The notes beneath the pieces are model-generated. The model did no database searches and was not told where the DNA came from. It saw only the letters and a list, made by a program, of their open reading frames with translations. A stretch of DNA of 44,498 nucleotides from Ignavibacteria bacterium. Its GTDB lineage: Bacteria; Bacteroidota; Ignavibacteria; Tepidaquicellales; OLB5. Below, one piece after another: positions 34,333 to 44,202 of the stretch. The translations under genes were made by a program, and so were the position numbers. The stretch covers positions 1-44,498 of the forward strand of contig JAUQWS010000095.1 of assembly GCA_030835025.1 (NCBI GenBank). The letters run 5' to 3'. Each line of letters begins with the position of its first letter. Position 1 is the stretch's first letter.

Positions 34333-36177
34333 ATGAGAAATTCTCCGGTTCCTCCAGATTCACGTGTCAGAATTATCCCATTGAAAGATTTTTTTAAAAA
34401 CCCCGCGAGTGTCTCTTATTCAATTTCTCCAAATGGACGCCATTTAGCTTTTCTTGCTCCGTATAATGAAAGACTTAATATTTTCGTGCAGGAGATAGGT
34501 TCTGATTCCGGATCAAGATTAACTGACTCTGCGGAAAGAGATATAGCGGGCTTCATCTGGGGGAATGACAATACAATACTGTTCCTGCGGGATATTGGCG
34601 GTGATGAAAACTTTCAGCTTTTTTCAGTAGATAGGGACGGCAAGAACGAGAAAGCACTTACTCCATTTGATAAGGTCCGTTGCCAGATAATTGATGAACT
34701 TGAAGAATCGGAAGATGAAGTGCTTATCGGATTGAATAAAAGGGATGCTGGATTATTTGACGTCTACCGTCTGAATTTTGTAACAGGAGTAATGGAGATG
34801 GCAGCAGAAAATCCCGGTAATGTTTCGCGCTGGGTCACCGACCACGAAGGAAGGATCAGACTGGCATCAATAACAGATGGTGTTAACACCGGCTTGATCT
34901 ACAGGGAAACTGAAGAAGAGCCTTTCAGAACTGTACTTTACACTAATTTCAAAGAAAACCTCACTCCGCTGTTTTTCACTTTTGATAACAAATACATCTA
35001 TGCAGCTTCTAATTTGGGCAGAGACAAAGAAGCTATAGTGAAATATGATGTTACAGGTTCCGGGGAAATGGAGTTGATATTCGAGCATCCTGAGGTTGAT
35101 GTTCATGATCTTGACTATTCGAAAAAAAGGAAAGTGCTTACATCGATCAGTTTTAATACCTGGAAGCGCGAAATAGTATTGCTTGACGAGAAGATGAAGA
35201 AGATCTACGAGCGGCTGGAAAAATCTCTTGGAGGATATGAGATCGCAGTTACAGATATGGACGATAATGAGGATAGATATATTGTAAGAACATACAGTGA
35301 CAGGTCATTGGGATCATACTTTCTTTACGACTTAACCGCTGATGAGCTTACGAAGCTTTCTGATATATCTCCCTGGATCAATGAAAACGAAATGGCTGAA
35401 ATGAAACCTGTTTCATATACTTCAAGGGATGGCTTGATAATTCACGGTTACTTATCGCTTCCAAAGGGAATGGCGCCAAAGAACCTGCCTGTGATAATTA
35501 ATCCGCATGGCGGGCCGTGGCACAGGGATAATTGGGGATATAACCCAGAAGTACAGTTCCTTGTTAACAGAGGGTATGGAGTGCTTCAGATGAATTTCAG
35601 AGGCTCAACAGGCTACGGAAGGAACTTCTGGGAAGCATCATTTAAGAACTGGGGCAAAACGATGCAAGATGATATAACTGACGGTGTGAAGTGGCTAATC
35701 AATGAGGGAATTGCTGATCCCAAAAGAGTAGCGATCTATGGTGCAAGCTATGGGGGCTACGCAGCTCTTGCCGGTGTGACTTTCACTCCGAAATTGTTTG
35801 CAGCAGGAGTTGATTATGTGGGAGTATCCAACATGTTTACTTTTCTGAAGTCAATTCCTCCATATTGGAAGCAGTATCTGGAAATGTTTTATGAGATGGT
35901 TGGGCACCCTGAAAATGACAAGCAGCTGCTAATGGATGTTTCGCCGATCTTCCATGCAGATAAGATAAGTGTTCCATTGTTCATAGCCCAGGGAAGGAAT
36001 GACCCGAGAGTGAACGTTAATGAATCTGACCAAATGGTAGAAGCCTTAAAGAAGCGCGGAATTGAAGTACCCTACATGGTCAAAGATAATGAAGGGCACG
36101 GTTTCCACAATGAAGAAAACAGGTTCGAATTCTATGAGGCAATGGAGAAGTTTCTGGATAAACACTTGATGAGTTAA
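34333..36177 (+). CDS. S9-family (prolyl oligopeptidase type) serine peptidase
   Basis: 614 residues. The first 340 or so form a seven-bladed-propeller-like region (YSISPNGRHLAFLAP, IAGFIWGNDNTILFLRD). The C-terminal alpha/beta-hydrolase domain (about 355-614) has HGGPWHRDNWG, NFRGSTGYGR and the catalytic triad Ser472 (YGASYGGY), Asp557 (GRNDPRV) and His589 (NEGHGF). It resembles acylaminoacyl-peptidases or dipeptidyl peptidases. No signal peptide is seen, so it probably works on peptides in the cytoplasm. It follows the WlbA-like gene by 51 bases and ends at a strong terminator. Confidence 0.93.
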   Translation: MRNSPVPPDSRVRIIPLKDFFKNPASVSYSISPNGRHLAFLAPYNERLNIFVQEIGSDSGSRLTDSAERDIAGFIWGNDNTILFLRDIGGDENFQLFSVDRDGKNEKALTPFDKVRCQIIDELEESEDEVLIGLNKRDAGLFDVYRLNFVTGVMEMAAENPGNVSRWVTDHEGRIRLASITDGVNTGLIYRETEEEPFRTVLYTNFKENLTPLFFTFDNKYIYAASNLGRDKEAIVKYDVTGSGEMELIFEHPEVDVHDLDYSKKRKVLTSISFNTWKREIVLLDEKMKKIYERLEKSLGGYEIAVTDMDDNEDRYIVRTYSDRSLGSYFLYDLTADELTKLSDISPWINENEMAEMKPVSYTSRDGLIIHGYLSLPKGMAPKNLPVIINPHGGPWHRDNWGYNPEVQFLVNRGYGVLQMNFRGSTGYGRNFWEASFKNWGKTMQDDITDGVKWLINEGIADPKRVAIYGASYGGYAALAGVTFTPKLFAAGVDYVGVSNMFTFLKSIPPYWKQYLEMFYEMVGHPENDKQLLMDVSPIFHADKISVPLFIAQGRNDPRVNVNESDQMVEALKKRGIEVPYMVKDNEGHGFHNEENRFEFYEAMEKFLDKHLMS

Positions 36178-36206
36178 ACTGATCAAAGAATTGAGTAAGC
36201 TTATTC

Positions 36207-36232
36207 AAAGGCAGCTTTAAGCTGCCTTTTTT
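36207..36232 (+). terminator. Intrinsic terminator after the S9 peptidase gene
   Basis: AAAGGCAGC (36207-36215), loop TTTAA, GCTGCCTTT (36221-36229), then further T residues. A compact nine-base-pair stem with a T-run on the plus strand. Confidence 0.88.
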
Positions 36233-36306
36233 GTGCCTAAATCGAATTACTGCCTTTTGTTCCTGTTTCTAAAAATCCGAATTCCATATCTTTACAATAC
36301 CAAATT

Positions 36307-39300
36307 GTGAAAAATTTCCTGATATACAGATCGTCTGCCGGTTCCGGCAAAACGTACACTCTTGTTAAAGAGTACCTGAAGCTTGTATTGAATGAACCCG
36401 AAAATTTCAAAAGCACTCTTGCAGTAACCTTTACAAATAAGGCTGCCGGAGAAATGAAATCGCGTATTATCGATTCTCTTACAAAACTCTCACGCGGGGG
36501 TGATGATGAGCTTAAACAAAAGCTGGTAAGCGAGGGTGTAAAAGGAAATATTGAAGTTTTATCTGCGATTGTACTTAAAAATATACTCCATAAATATTCT
36601 TACTTTTCTGTTTCAACCATTGATAGTTTCTTTCATAAAGTAATAAGGTCGTTTGCAAGGGAGCTGAAGCTGCAGCTTGGATATAAAATTGAGCTGGATG
36701 AGCAATCAGTACTTGATAAGATTACTGATAAACTTTTGGATGATGCAGGGATTGATATCGGGCTTACCGGTTTTCTTGAAGACTTTATTTACCACAGCAT
36801 TGATGACGAAAAAGGATGGAAGATCGACCTGAAAATAAAAGAGCTGGCAAAGGAGATTTTTTCCGAAAGATATTTAATGAAGCTGGGAACGGGCAGTAAA
36901 GGGTTTGAAGGCAGAAACGGACTGAAAGAATTCATAGATACTCTTTTTGCGATTAAGAAAGAATTTGAAAACGGAATGAAGCAGATTGCCGAAGAGGCAG
37001 ATAAACTGCTTGGACTGTACAGTCTTGTGATAGATGACTTCCCGTATAAAAAATCAGGATTTATGAATTACCTCGTAAACAGTATTGCTACAGGTAAGTT
37101 TGAACCCGGGCAAAGGGCAAGAGAAGCAGCGGGAGATATAAATAAATGGTTCGGAAAGAACTCAAAACCCGCAGTAAGGCCGGCGGCAGAGGCCGGTTTG
37201 TATAAGCTTTTGGTATCTGCAGTTGAAAATTTCGATTCAAACTATATTAATTATAACACGGCTACTCAGCTTATAAAAACCATATATATAATCGGTATTT
37301 TTAAAGACCTGACTGATCAGTTAAGGAAATACCGGGATGATAATAACGTACTTTTGATATCAGATATTAACAATCTGCTGCTGAATGTTATATCAGGCAG
37401 CAGCAGTCCGTTTGTGTACGAAAAAACCGGCAGCTTTTACAGAAATTTCCTTATTGATGAATTTCAGGATACCTCAACATTCCAGTGGCGGAATTTCTTT
37501 CCCCTTATTGAGAATTCATTGAGTGAAAATTATGCATCACTGATTGTTGGTGATGTAAAGCAATCGATCTACCGCTGGCGAAACGGCAACATGAAGCTGC
37601 TGCTTGAAGAAGTGAAGAATGATCTCGCCGGATTTGAAGAGGTGATCAAGGAGGAAACCCTTAAAGTAAACTACAGGAGCAAAAAAGGGATTGTGGACTT
37701 CAACAATTCATTCTTTAGCACCGCTTCAGGAATTTGTTCAGATGAAGCCCCTGAAGAGTTTGCCGAAGTTATCAGCAGAGCATATGAAGATACTGTACAG
37801 GAACCTGCGGATAAGTCTTCAGAAGGTTATGTAAGGATTAAGTTCTACAACAATGATGAAAAAAGCGATGTAACCTCCCGTGAGTACTCAATTGTCGAAA
37901 TGATCTCAAAGATCAAGCATTTACTGCAGACCAGCGGTTACACGCAGAAGGATATTATGGTGCTTGTGAGGAATAATTCAGACGCAGTTGAAGCAGCTCA
38001 TGCGCTGATCGATGCAAGACTCAGTGTAGTTTCAAGCGACTCGCTGCTATTGACCAATTCTCCCAAAGTAAGGCTGCTTATAAATATTTTTAGATATATC
38101 GTTGATAACAACAGCGTTATTGCACAGGCAGAAATATTGTATAACTATCTTGTCTATATTAAGCATGAAAACATCGGGCTGAATGAAATATTTACAGATC
38201 ACTTAAAAAAAGAAAATAAAAACAATTCGTTATTTAATAAGTATCTCCCGGAAGATTTCTTTGATAAGACTTCTAAGGGAGAAGTGAACAGCAGACTCTC
38301 CGGGCTTGGATTGTATGATCTTGCTGAGGAACTTGTAATGATGTTCGGGCTGGGCGATATTGCGGATACCTACCTTATCAGGTTCCTTGACGTACTAAAG
38401 CAATACTCCGCTGAAAATAACAGCGATGTTTACGGATTTGTAAATTGGTGGGAAGAGAATAAAGAAAATAATACCATCATAGTGCCTGATAAAGAAGATG
38501 CGGTAAGAGTTATGACGATTCATAAAGCCAAAGGCCTGCAGGCGCCGGTTGTGTTTATTCCGTTTGCAAACTGGGAGTTTGGCCTGAATTCCGCCAGAAA
38601 TATGATATGGGCTTCCTCTGAGATACCGCCATATGATACTTTACCGGCATATTATGTAAGAGCTTCAAGCTCTCTGGAAAAATCATACTTTGCCGCTGAT
38701 TACAACGAAGAATCAGCCTTAACTTACCTGGATAACCTGAATCTGATGTATGTTGCGTTTACACGTGCTGAAGAAATGCTGTTTGTTTCAGTTCCTCAAA
38801 AGGGCAGGGAATCATTTAACGCCGGGCAGCTGATTTTCAAAACACTCACTACTAACTCAGAGCTTGCTAAGAGCTTCAATTCCGAATTTTACGAATACGA
38901 AAGCGGTACATTGGGCGGAGAAATCCGCAAAACCGGCGAAGATAAACAATACAACAGCTACAAAACAAAGGGAATGGTTTCAGGAAATGTCCTTAACAGA
39001 ATTATCGTCAAGCCTGAGTTTGAAAATTATGTACCTGAGACCAATATAGAGCTGAAGCAGTTAAAGAACCGCGGAATAATAATCCATAAGGCTCTTTCAC
39101 TGATCAGAAATTCAACTTTGGAGGAAATTGTTAGAGCAACGCAGCAATTGGTGATAGCCGGGTGGATTTCCGCAGAACAAAAAACTGAATTAGCTGGAGA
39201 GCTCAGGAAAATTCTGGAAGATGATAGAGTAAAAAAATGGTTTGATGCCGAAAATGTAATGAATGAAAGGGATATAGTTGTTCCGGCAAATAAGATCAGG

Positions 39301-39513
39301 GAAAGAAACAAATTTACATACAGACCGGATAAAGTAATTATTGAAAACGAAAATGCATCGGTAATTGATTTCAAAACCGGGGGAATGAGGGAAACTCACA
39401 AAGCACAGATCCGTGAATACGGCGAAATTCTGGCTGAAATGGGTTACAAAGTGAAGCTGAATTTATTATATATAAATAAAACCGGTGAACTGCATATTGA
39501 GGAAGTATTTTGA
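36307..39513 (+). CDS. addA: AddA/RecB-like UvrD-family helicase with C-terminal nuclease domain
   Basis: 1068 residues from a GTG. Superfamily 1A motifs run in order: Walker A SSAGSGKT (9-16), TFTNKAAGEMKSRI, STIDSFFHKVIRSF, LIDEFQDTS (Walker B), IVGDVKQSIYRWRNG, VNYRSK, MTIHKAKGLQAPVVFIPF and MYVAFTRAEEML. The C-terminal region ends in a RecB-type PD-(D/E)xK nuclease: RPDKVI...VIDFKTGG. With the overlapping downstream nuclease it forms a two-subunit helicase-nuclease that processes double-strand breaks for RecA, as AddAB does. The four-base overlap TTGA couples the two. It follows a terminator and appears to have its own promoter. Confidence 0.88.
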   Translation: MKNFLIYRSSAGSGKTYTLVKEYLKLVLNEPENFKSTLAVTFTNKAAGEMKSRIIDSLTKLSRGGDDELKQKLVSEGVKGNIEVLSAIVLKNILHKYSYFSVSTIDSFFHKVIRSFARELKLQLGYKIELDEQSVLDKITDKLLDDAGIDIGLTGFLEDFIYHSIDDEKGWKIDLKIKELAKEIFSERYLMKLGTGSKGFEGRNGLKEFIDTLFAIKKEFENGMKQIAEEADKLLGLYSLVIDDFPYKKSGFMNYLVNSIATGKFEPGQRAREAAGDINKWFGKNSKPAVRPAAEAGLYKLLVSAVENFDSNYINYNTATQLIKTIYIIGIFKDLTDQLRKYRDDNNVLLISDINNLLLNVISGSSSPFVYEKTGSFYRNFLIDEFQDTSTFQWRNFFPLIENSLSENYASLIVGDVKQSIYRWRNGNMKLLLEEVKNDLAGFEEVIKEETLKVNYRSKKGIVDFNNSFFSTASGICSDEAPEEFAEVISRAYEDTVQEPADKSSEGYVRIKFYNNDEKSDVTSREYSIVEMISKIKHLLQTSGYTQKDIMVLVRNNSDAVEAAHALIDARLSVVSSDSLLLTNSPKVRLLINIFRYIVDNNSVIAQAEILYNYLVYIKHENIGLNEIFTDHLKKENKNNSLFNKYLPEDFFDKTSKGEVNSRLSGLGLYDLAEELVMMFGLGDIADTYLIRFLDVLKQYSAENNSDVYGFVNWWEENKENNTIIVPDKEDAVRVMTIHKAKGLQAPVVFIPFANWEFGLNSARNMIWASSEIPPYDTLPAYYVRASSSLEKSYFAADYNEESALTYLDNLNLMYVAFTRAEEMLFVSVPQKGRESFNAGQLIFKTLTTNSELAKSFNSEFYEYESGTLGGEIRKTGEDKQYNSYKTKGMVSGNVLNRIIVKPEFENYVPETNIELKQLKNRGIIIHKALSLIRNSTLEEIVRATQQLVIAGWISAEQKTELAGELRKILEDDRVKKWFDAENVMNERDIVVPANKIRERNKFTYRPDKVIIENENASVIDFKTGGMRETHKAQIREYGEILAEMGYKVKLNLLYINKTGELHIEEVF

Positions 39514-42377
39514 ATAAGATAAAAGCGATCAATACTTCAGCACCTTTCTTAAGGAAACTGGTAAATGAACTTTATGCAAAGTACGGAAAGGATATATCTG
39601 CTTTGCAGATAGTGTTTCCATCCCGGAGGGCAGGTCTTTATTTCAAGAAGTACCTTTCTGAGATGATCGAAGCCCCGGTATGGTCACCGGTTACATGCGG
39701 TATCAGCGAATTCATTACGGAAAACACAGATCATCTAATAGCAGATGACCTGACACTGATATTTGAACTGTTTGAAGTTTACCGCGATCATGCCGAAGAA
39801 GTTACTTTCGATAAGTTCTATCCATGGGGTGAGATCATACTCCGCGATTTTGATGAGATAGATAAAAATCTGGCTGATGCTGATTACCTTTTCAGGATAT
39901 TAAAGGAGCATAAGAAAGTTGGGGAAGATTTTGAATACAGCGTTTCTGATATTGATGAATTTTACAGGTTCTGGAACAGCTTCTCTGAAAAGGATATCAC
40001 CGGTCTGCAGGATGAATTCATCAAAACATGGGAAATTCTGGGCAAGGTTTTTCATAAGTTCCGCAGCAGGCTGATAAGTAAAAACATCTGTTACGAGGGG
40101 ATGGCTTACAGGAAGCTATATGAAAAAGTCAAAACAAAAAATTTTACACCCGGTTATGATAAAATCATATTTGCAGGTCTTAATCAGCTCAATAAATGCG
40201 AAGAAGGAATAATTAAAGAACTTCTTGCCGAGGGCGCTGCAGATGTGTACTGGGACGCAGATAAATATTACATAGATGATAAAATTCAGGAAGCAGGGAA
40301 ATTCCTAAGAGAGAATTTTGTGAACCTGGGAATTAATAAGCCTAAGTGGATCGGAAATTCACTGACCGAATCTGCAATTAATATTAAGATAATTGGCTCG
40401 CCCCTTGAAGTATCTCAGGCAAAGGTATTAGGCAGTGAGCTTAAGAAGCTTAAGCAAAACGCTCCTGCCAGAACCGCAATTGTGCTGCCTGATGACAGCC
40501 TTCTGATGCCTGTGCTTCGTTCAATTCCCTCAAACATTGAAGCAGTTAATATTACAATGGGATATTCTTTTAAGAATTCGCTGCTCTACAGTTTCTTTGA
40601 ATTACTCAGGGATCTGAATGTAAACAGCAGGGGAAGAGGCAGTTCCGCGGAATTCTATCATAAAGATATTATCGGAATACTTCTTCATCCCTATATAAGA
40701 GAAACTGCACCTGGGGCCGTAAAAGAAGCAGTAAGGCAGATAAATAAACGAAACATCATCTATACTTCCGCTAAATATCTGAAGAGTTTGTTTTCTGCGC
40801 CGATCGAAATTGCTGACAGGATATTCACGTCTGCGGGAACGGCTGCAGAATCATATTTATATCTTGCTGATATAATGGTTAAGTTATCCGAGATCATATT
40901 CAAAAGCAGCCATTCAAACATTTATGAAAACGAATTTATCAGCAAAGCACCTGCAGAGTTGAACCGGATAAAAGATATTATAGATAAGTTTAATGCAGAA
41001 ATTGAGCCCGAAACATTCTGGAACATCCTTTTGGAGAACGCCAAGAGAATGAAGATACCATTTTTAGGGGAACCACTGGAAGGAATCCAGATAATGGGAA
41101 TGCTAGAAACCAGATCGCTTGATTTTGATAATGTTTATATCCTTTCGGTAAATGAAGGTATCCTGCCTGCTGAATCAAGCAGCAGTTCATTCATTCCTTT
41201 CGCTTTGAAAAAGGCTTTCAGGCTGCCTGTAAGTGAAGATACCGAGGCTGATTATGCGTATTATTTCTACAGGCTGATACAAAACGCCAAAAATGTCACA
41301 TTAATCTATAATACCGAAACGGGAGTTATTTCAGCAGGCGAAAAAAGCCGGTTCATTATGCAGGTTGAAAGCGAGCTGGCTGTTAAAAACAGGAGTATTA
41401 AATCAGAAAGCCTCCTGCTGCAGGGAGATATAGAGCTTCCAAAAAGAAAAGAGATCCGGATTGAAAAGACGGAAAGTGTACTTGAGCTTTTGAAAAGCCA
41501 GAAACAGTTTTCAGCAACTGCATTAAGCTCATATATAAACTGTCCACTACAGTTTTACTTTAAGAAAGCTGCAAATCTTAAGGAAGAAGAAGAAGTAGAA
41601 GAATATTTTTCAGCGGCTGCATTCGGGAACATTTTCCACCAGCTGATGGATATTCTTTACAGGGAAGACATAGGTCGGGATATTAACGAAGCTGCAATGA
41701 AAGAAAAAATTTCATTTTTCAGCCGTGAATACGAGTCCCTTTGGAGGAATGCATGTGAAGAACTTACTGAGTACAGGGAATTTGGTGAGCTTAAGCACGG
41801 TAAAAACCTGCTGTATAAAAGCGTTATCAAAAAACTGATAAGCAGTGTATTATTTAATGATATGTCAGCAGTTCCGTTTAAGATACTTGAGCTTGAAAAA
41901 GCTGCTGAAAGAAAAATGAGTTTTGAAGTTGACGGTGAAATTTTTGAAGTAACCCTGTTTGGCAGGCTTGACAGAGTTGAACAGAAAGAGGGCATTACAA
42001 GGATAATTGATTATAAAACCGGAACTGTCGAATCTTCAAAACAAACTTCAAAATTTTCCGATTTTGAACATATTGCAAGAATATTTAATGATACTAAGTT
42101 TAAGGAGAATTTTCAGCAGCTTTTTTATGCATCGTTGTATATGAGTTCAAATCAAGGCTCAAAACTAATAGTCGGAGTTTACCCTTTGAAAAAGATATCC
42201 GGCGGCGTTTTCTGGTTTGAAGAGAAGCCAATATCAGGGGACAAAATGAAATTGTTTGAAGAAGCACTTACCGGAATGCTGAAAAAGATATTCGATAAAT
42301 TAACACCTTTTACACAAACGGATGATTTGGAACACTGCAAATACTGCCCATACAAGTCCATATGTTACAGAGATTAA
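39510..42377 (+). CDS. addB: AddB-like PD-(D/E)xK nuclease subunit
   Basis: 955 residues from a TTG that overlaps the AddA stop. The N-terminal half is a degenerate helicase (IVFPSRRAGLYFKKYL, TAIVLPDDSLLMPVL, LETRSLDFDNVYILSVNEGILP). The C-terminal nuclease starts with SYINCPLQFYFK and AFGNIFHQLMD, carries FGRLDRV and IIDYKTG for metal binding, and ends HCKYCPYKSIC. The Cys near 680 and the three C-terminal Cys fit the four-cysteine iron-sulfur cluster of AddB. It would provide one of the two nuclease sites and the Chi-scanning scaffold of the complex. Confidence 0.88.
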   Translation: MNKIKAINTSAPFLRKLVNELYAKYGKDISALQIVFPSRRAGLYFKKYLSEMIEAPVWSPVTCGISEFITENTDHLIADDLTLIFELFEVYRDHAEEVTFDKFYPWGEIILRDFDEIDKNLADADYLFRILKEHKKVGEDFEYSVSDIDEFYRFWNSFSEKDITGLQDEFIKTWEILGKVFHKFRSRLISKNICYEGMAYRKLYEKVKTKNFTPGYDKIIFAGLNQLNKCEEGIIKELLAEGAADVYWDADKYYIDDKIQEAGKFLRENFVNLGINKPKWIGNSLTESAINIKIIGSPLEVSQAKVLGSELKKLKQNAPARTAIVLPDDSLLMPVLRSIPSNIEAVNITMGYSFKNSLLYSFFELLRDLNVNSRGRGSSAEFYHKDIIGILLHPYIRETAPGAVKEAVRQINKRNIIYTSAKYLKSLFSAPIEIADRIFTSAGTAAESYLYLADIMVKLSEIIFKSSHSNIYENEFISKAPAELNRIKDIIDKFNAEIEPETFWNILLENAKRMKIPFLGEPLEGIQIMGMLETRSLDFDNVYILSVNEGILPAESSSSSFIPFALKKAFRLPVSEDTEADYAYYFYRLIQNAKNVTLIYNTETGVISAGEKSRFIMQVESELAVKNRSIKSESLLLQGDIELPKRKEIRIEKTESVLELLKSQKQFSATALSSYINCPLQFYFKKAANLKEEEEVEEYFSAAAFGNIFHQLMDILYREDIGRDINEAAMKEKISFFSREYESLWRNACEELTEYREFGELKHGKNLLYKSVIKKLISSVLFNDMSAVPFKILELEKAAERKMSFEVDGEIFEVTLFGRLDRVEQKEGITRIIDYKTGTVESSKQTSKFSDFEHIARIFNDTKFKENFQQLFYASLYMSSNQGSKLIVGVYPLKKISGGVFWFEEKPISGDKMKLFEEALTGMLKKIFDKLTPFTQTDDLEHCKYCPYKSICYRD

Positions 42378-42455
42378 TCCCCATTTGTAAACGAATGTAA
42401 ATCCCTCTGCTTCAGATTAAACCATTCCGGTAAGTCATTGTCAAATATTCAAAAC

Positions 42456-42469
42456 AGTTCAATTGAACT
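42456..42469. promoter_or_regulatory. Perfect palindrome, possible operator for the Spy-like gene
   Basis: AGTTCAATTGAACT is a perfect 14-base palindrome 26 bases upstream of the ATG at 42496. It touches a -7-like TATTTTCT (42469-42476), so a protein bound there would cover the promoter. No regulator gene is adjacent. The rest of 42378-42495 holds nothing else that I can support. Confidence 0.35.
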
Positions 42470-42495
42470 ATTTTCTAAATTAAAAACAGAAGCCA

Positions 42496-42897
42496 ATGAC
42501 AAAGTACAAATCATTTGCCTTATTATTGATAATAACGGCATTTTTTACTTCATCAACTCTATTTGCCCAGCAGGATTTCAATAAGAAGACACCCGAAGAA
42601 CGCGCGCAAAAACAGTCAGAAAGAATGAAAAAGAGTCTGGACCTCAGCGATGAACAATATCAGCAGATCTATGATATCTTTCTTAAGCACATTACGGATG
42701 CTGATAACATAAGGAATTCAAGTTCCGTTAATGAAGACAAATCCGGAAAAAAAGAAGAATTGAAGGCGCTGCGTAAAAATACTCACTCAAAGATCAACAC
42801 TGTGTTAACGCCTGAACAACAGGTGAAGTTTGAGCAGTTACTCAAAGAGATGAAGGAAAAACGCAAAGGGAAACGAAACAAAGAAAAGATGAACTAA
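42496..42897 (+). CDS. Spy/CpxP-like (DUF4890-type) periplasmic helical protein
   Basis: 133 residues. A signal peptide (SFALLLIITAFFTSSTLFAQ) is followed by a highly charged, all-helical mature part. It contains EERAQKQSERMKKSLDLSDEQYQQIYDIFLKH and a second INTVLTPEQQVKFEQLLKEM, the L(T/S)xxQ repeats seen in Spy/CpxP and DUF4890 proteins. In that group they bind unfolded proteins or metals in the periplasm; here the role is unproven. The C-terminus is very basic (KEKRKGKRNKEKMN). A palindrome lies in its promoter region. Confidence 0.8.
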   Translation: MTKYKSFALLLIITAFFTSSTLFAQQDFNKKTPEERAQKQSERMKKSLDLSDEQYQQIYDIFLKHITDADNIRNSSSVNEDKSGKKEELKALRKNTHSKINTVLTPEQQVKFEQLLKEMKEKRKGKRNKEKMN

Positions 42898-42899
42898 AA

Positions 42900-42919
42900 A
42901 AAGGGGCTAATGCCCCTTT
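42900..42919. terminator. Bidirectional intrinsic terminator
   Basis: AAAGGGGC (42900-42907), loop TAAT, GCCCCTTT (42912-42919), with A-runs before and T-rich sequence after. It sits between the convergent Spy-like gene and the secreted protein on the minus strand and can serve both. Confidence 0.85.
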
Positions 42920-42939
42920 ACTTTTTATTTTCAATTGTA

Positions 42940-44202
42940 CTACGTTTTGAGCTTCTTCTTCTTGGCCGCAGGGAAAAGCACATTATTGAGAATTAACCTG
43001 TAACCGGGCGAATTTTTGAAGTAAGAAAGGTCCGTCTTTGGGTCACCTACTGCATGCTGATAATCTTCAGGATCATGTCCCCCATACAAAGTAAATGTTC
43101 CTCTTCCGAAATTTCCGTGAACGTATCTTACCCAGTTCGTCCCGTCATTTTTTGCAAGAAGTGTTATTCCGGGTTTGATGTACTCCTCCTTGAAGCCCGA
43201 CTCCTGTCCAAGGAATCCTTTTATAACTGCTGTGTGGCACTGTGTCAGCATAGAGGGAACCGGATCGATCTTTGCAGAAAAATCGAAGAGGGTAAAGTAA
43301 TCATTATACATTCCGTTCATCAACTCCTGATCGGTGATATCCATATCAGTGTACTCGTAAACGTAGGGATTCAGCATGACCTGAAAATTCTGAAATACCA
43401 TACATTCAGTGTAATCCAGCTCATTGTTTGCATTTGGATCAGCAGGGTCACCGTCATACATTGCATCACATATATCAGTGTATTGTGAAGCCAATGCTAT
43501 ATCGGGCGTAGTGGTACCGGAGCACATAGTGAACATAAATCCTCCGCTTGAAACATATTCTTTGAGTTTCTTTACAACAGCCAGCTTCAATTGTGATACC
43601 TTGGCAAAACCGAGTTTCTTTGCCATTTCTTCGTTTGTCTGCTTCTGCATCAGGTACCAGGGCGAAGAGCCGAAAGCTGCGAAGAACTTGCCATACTGCC
43701 CGGTAAAATCTTCGTGATGCAAATGCAGCCAGTCATAATCTTTTAGCTTTCCCTGCAGGACTTCCTCATCCCACACTTTATCATAGGGAATCTCCACATA
43801 ATCCAAAGCCAGTTGTACAGCGTCATCCCACGGCAGTGCATTCGGCGGAACGTAAACAGCGATCTTGGCAACTTTCTCCAGCCTCACAAGATCCATATTG
43901 TTTTCTTCACTTTGCACTTCTGCATATACCTGTGCAGCCTGAGTTCCGGTCAGCAATTCATAACTTACTCCCTTTTGAGTGCATTCATCGGCAAGGACGG
44001 TCGTATAGTCAAACATAAAGGACCCACCGCGGTAATTCAGAAGCCAATCGAGTTCCTTGCCGCCAAGCAGATGCCTGTAAGCAATACCGTAAGCCCTCAA
44101 GTGGTCTGTCTGTGAATTAACATCCATTGGAACAAGCAGCTTCTGCTGAGATAGGGAAGATACAGCACTAAAGAAGACCATGAATGCAAGAAAATGTTTC
44201 AT
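42940..44202 (-). CDS. Conserved secreted protein, GATase1-like fold possible ('asparagine synthetase B' label doubtful)
   Basis: 420 residues from the ATG at 44202; a TTG at 44211 would add three residues before the signal peptide (KHFLAFMVFFSAVSSLSQ). The mature protein begins LLVPMDVNSQTDHLRAYGIAY and contains WLLNYRGGSFMFDY, YDWLHLHHEDFTGQYGKF, GGFMFTMCSGTTTPDIALA, YTLFDFSAK-like strands, LYGGHDPEDYQH and GYRLILNNVLFPAAKKKK. I know this conserved family from Bacteroidota, where automatic labels call it asparagine synthetase B. It has neither the N-terminal Cys of a class II amidotransferase nor the ATP-binding SGGxDS motif. GGFMFTMCSG looks like a glutaminase-I-type nucleophile elbow, so an extracytoplasmic hydrolase-like fold is a better guess. 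Function unknown. Confidence 0.75.
   Translation of the reverse strand: MKHFLAFMVFFSAVSSLSQQKLLVPMDVNSQTDHLRAYGIAYRHLLGGKELDWLLNYRGGSFMFDYTTVLADECTQKGVSYELLTGTQAAQVYAEVQSEENNMDLVRLEKVAKIAVYVPPNALPWDDAVQLALDYVEIPYDKVWDEEVLQGKLKDYDWLHLHHEDFTGQYGKFFAAFGSSPWYLMQKQTNEEMAKKLGFAKVSQLKLAVVKKLKEYVSSGGFMFTMCSGTTTPDIALASQYTDICDAMYDGDPADPNANNELDYTECMVFQNFQVMLNPYVYEYTDMDITDQELMNGMYNDYFTLFDFSAKIDPVPSMLTQCHTAVIKGFLGQESGFKEEYIKPGITLLAKNDGTNWVRYVHGNFGRGTFTLYGGHDPEDYQHAVGDPKTDLSYFKNSPGYRLILNNVLFPAAKKKKLKT

Noticed and set aside
43054..43488. Plus-strand open frame of 144 codons opposite the secreted protein
   Set aside because: Antisense to a conserved gene, no promoter and no family features.
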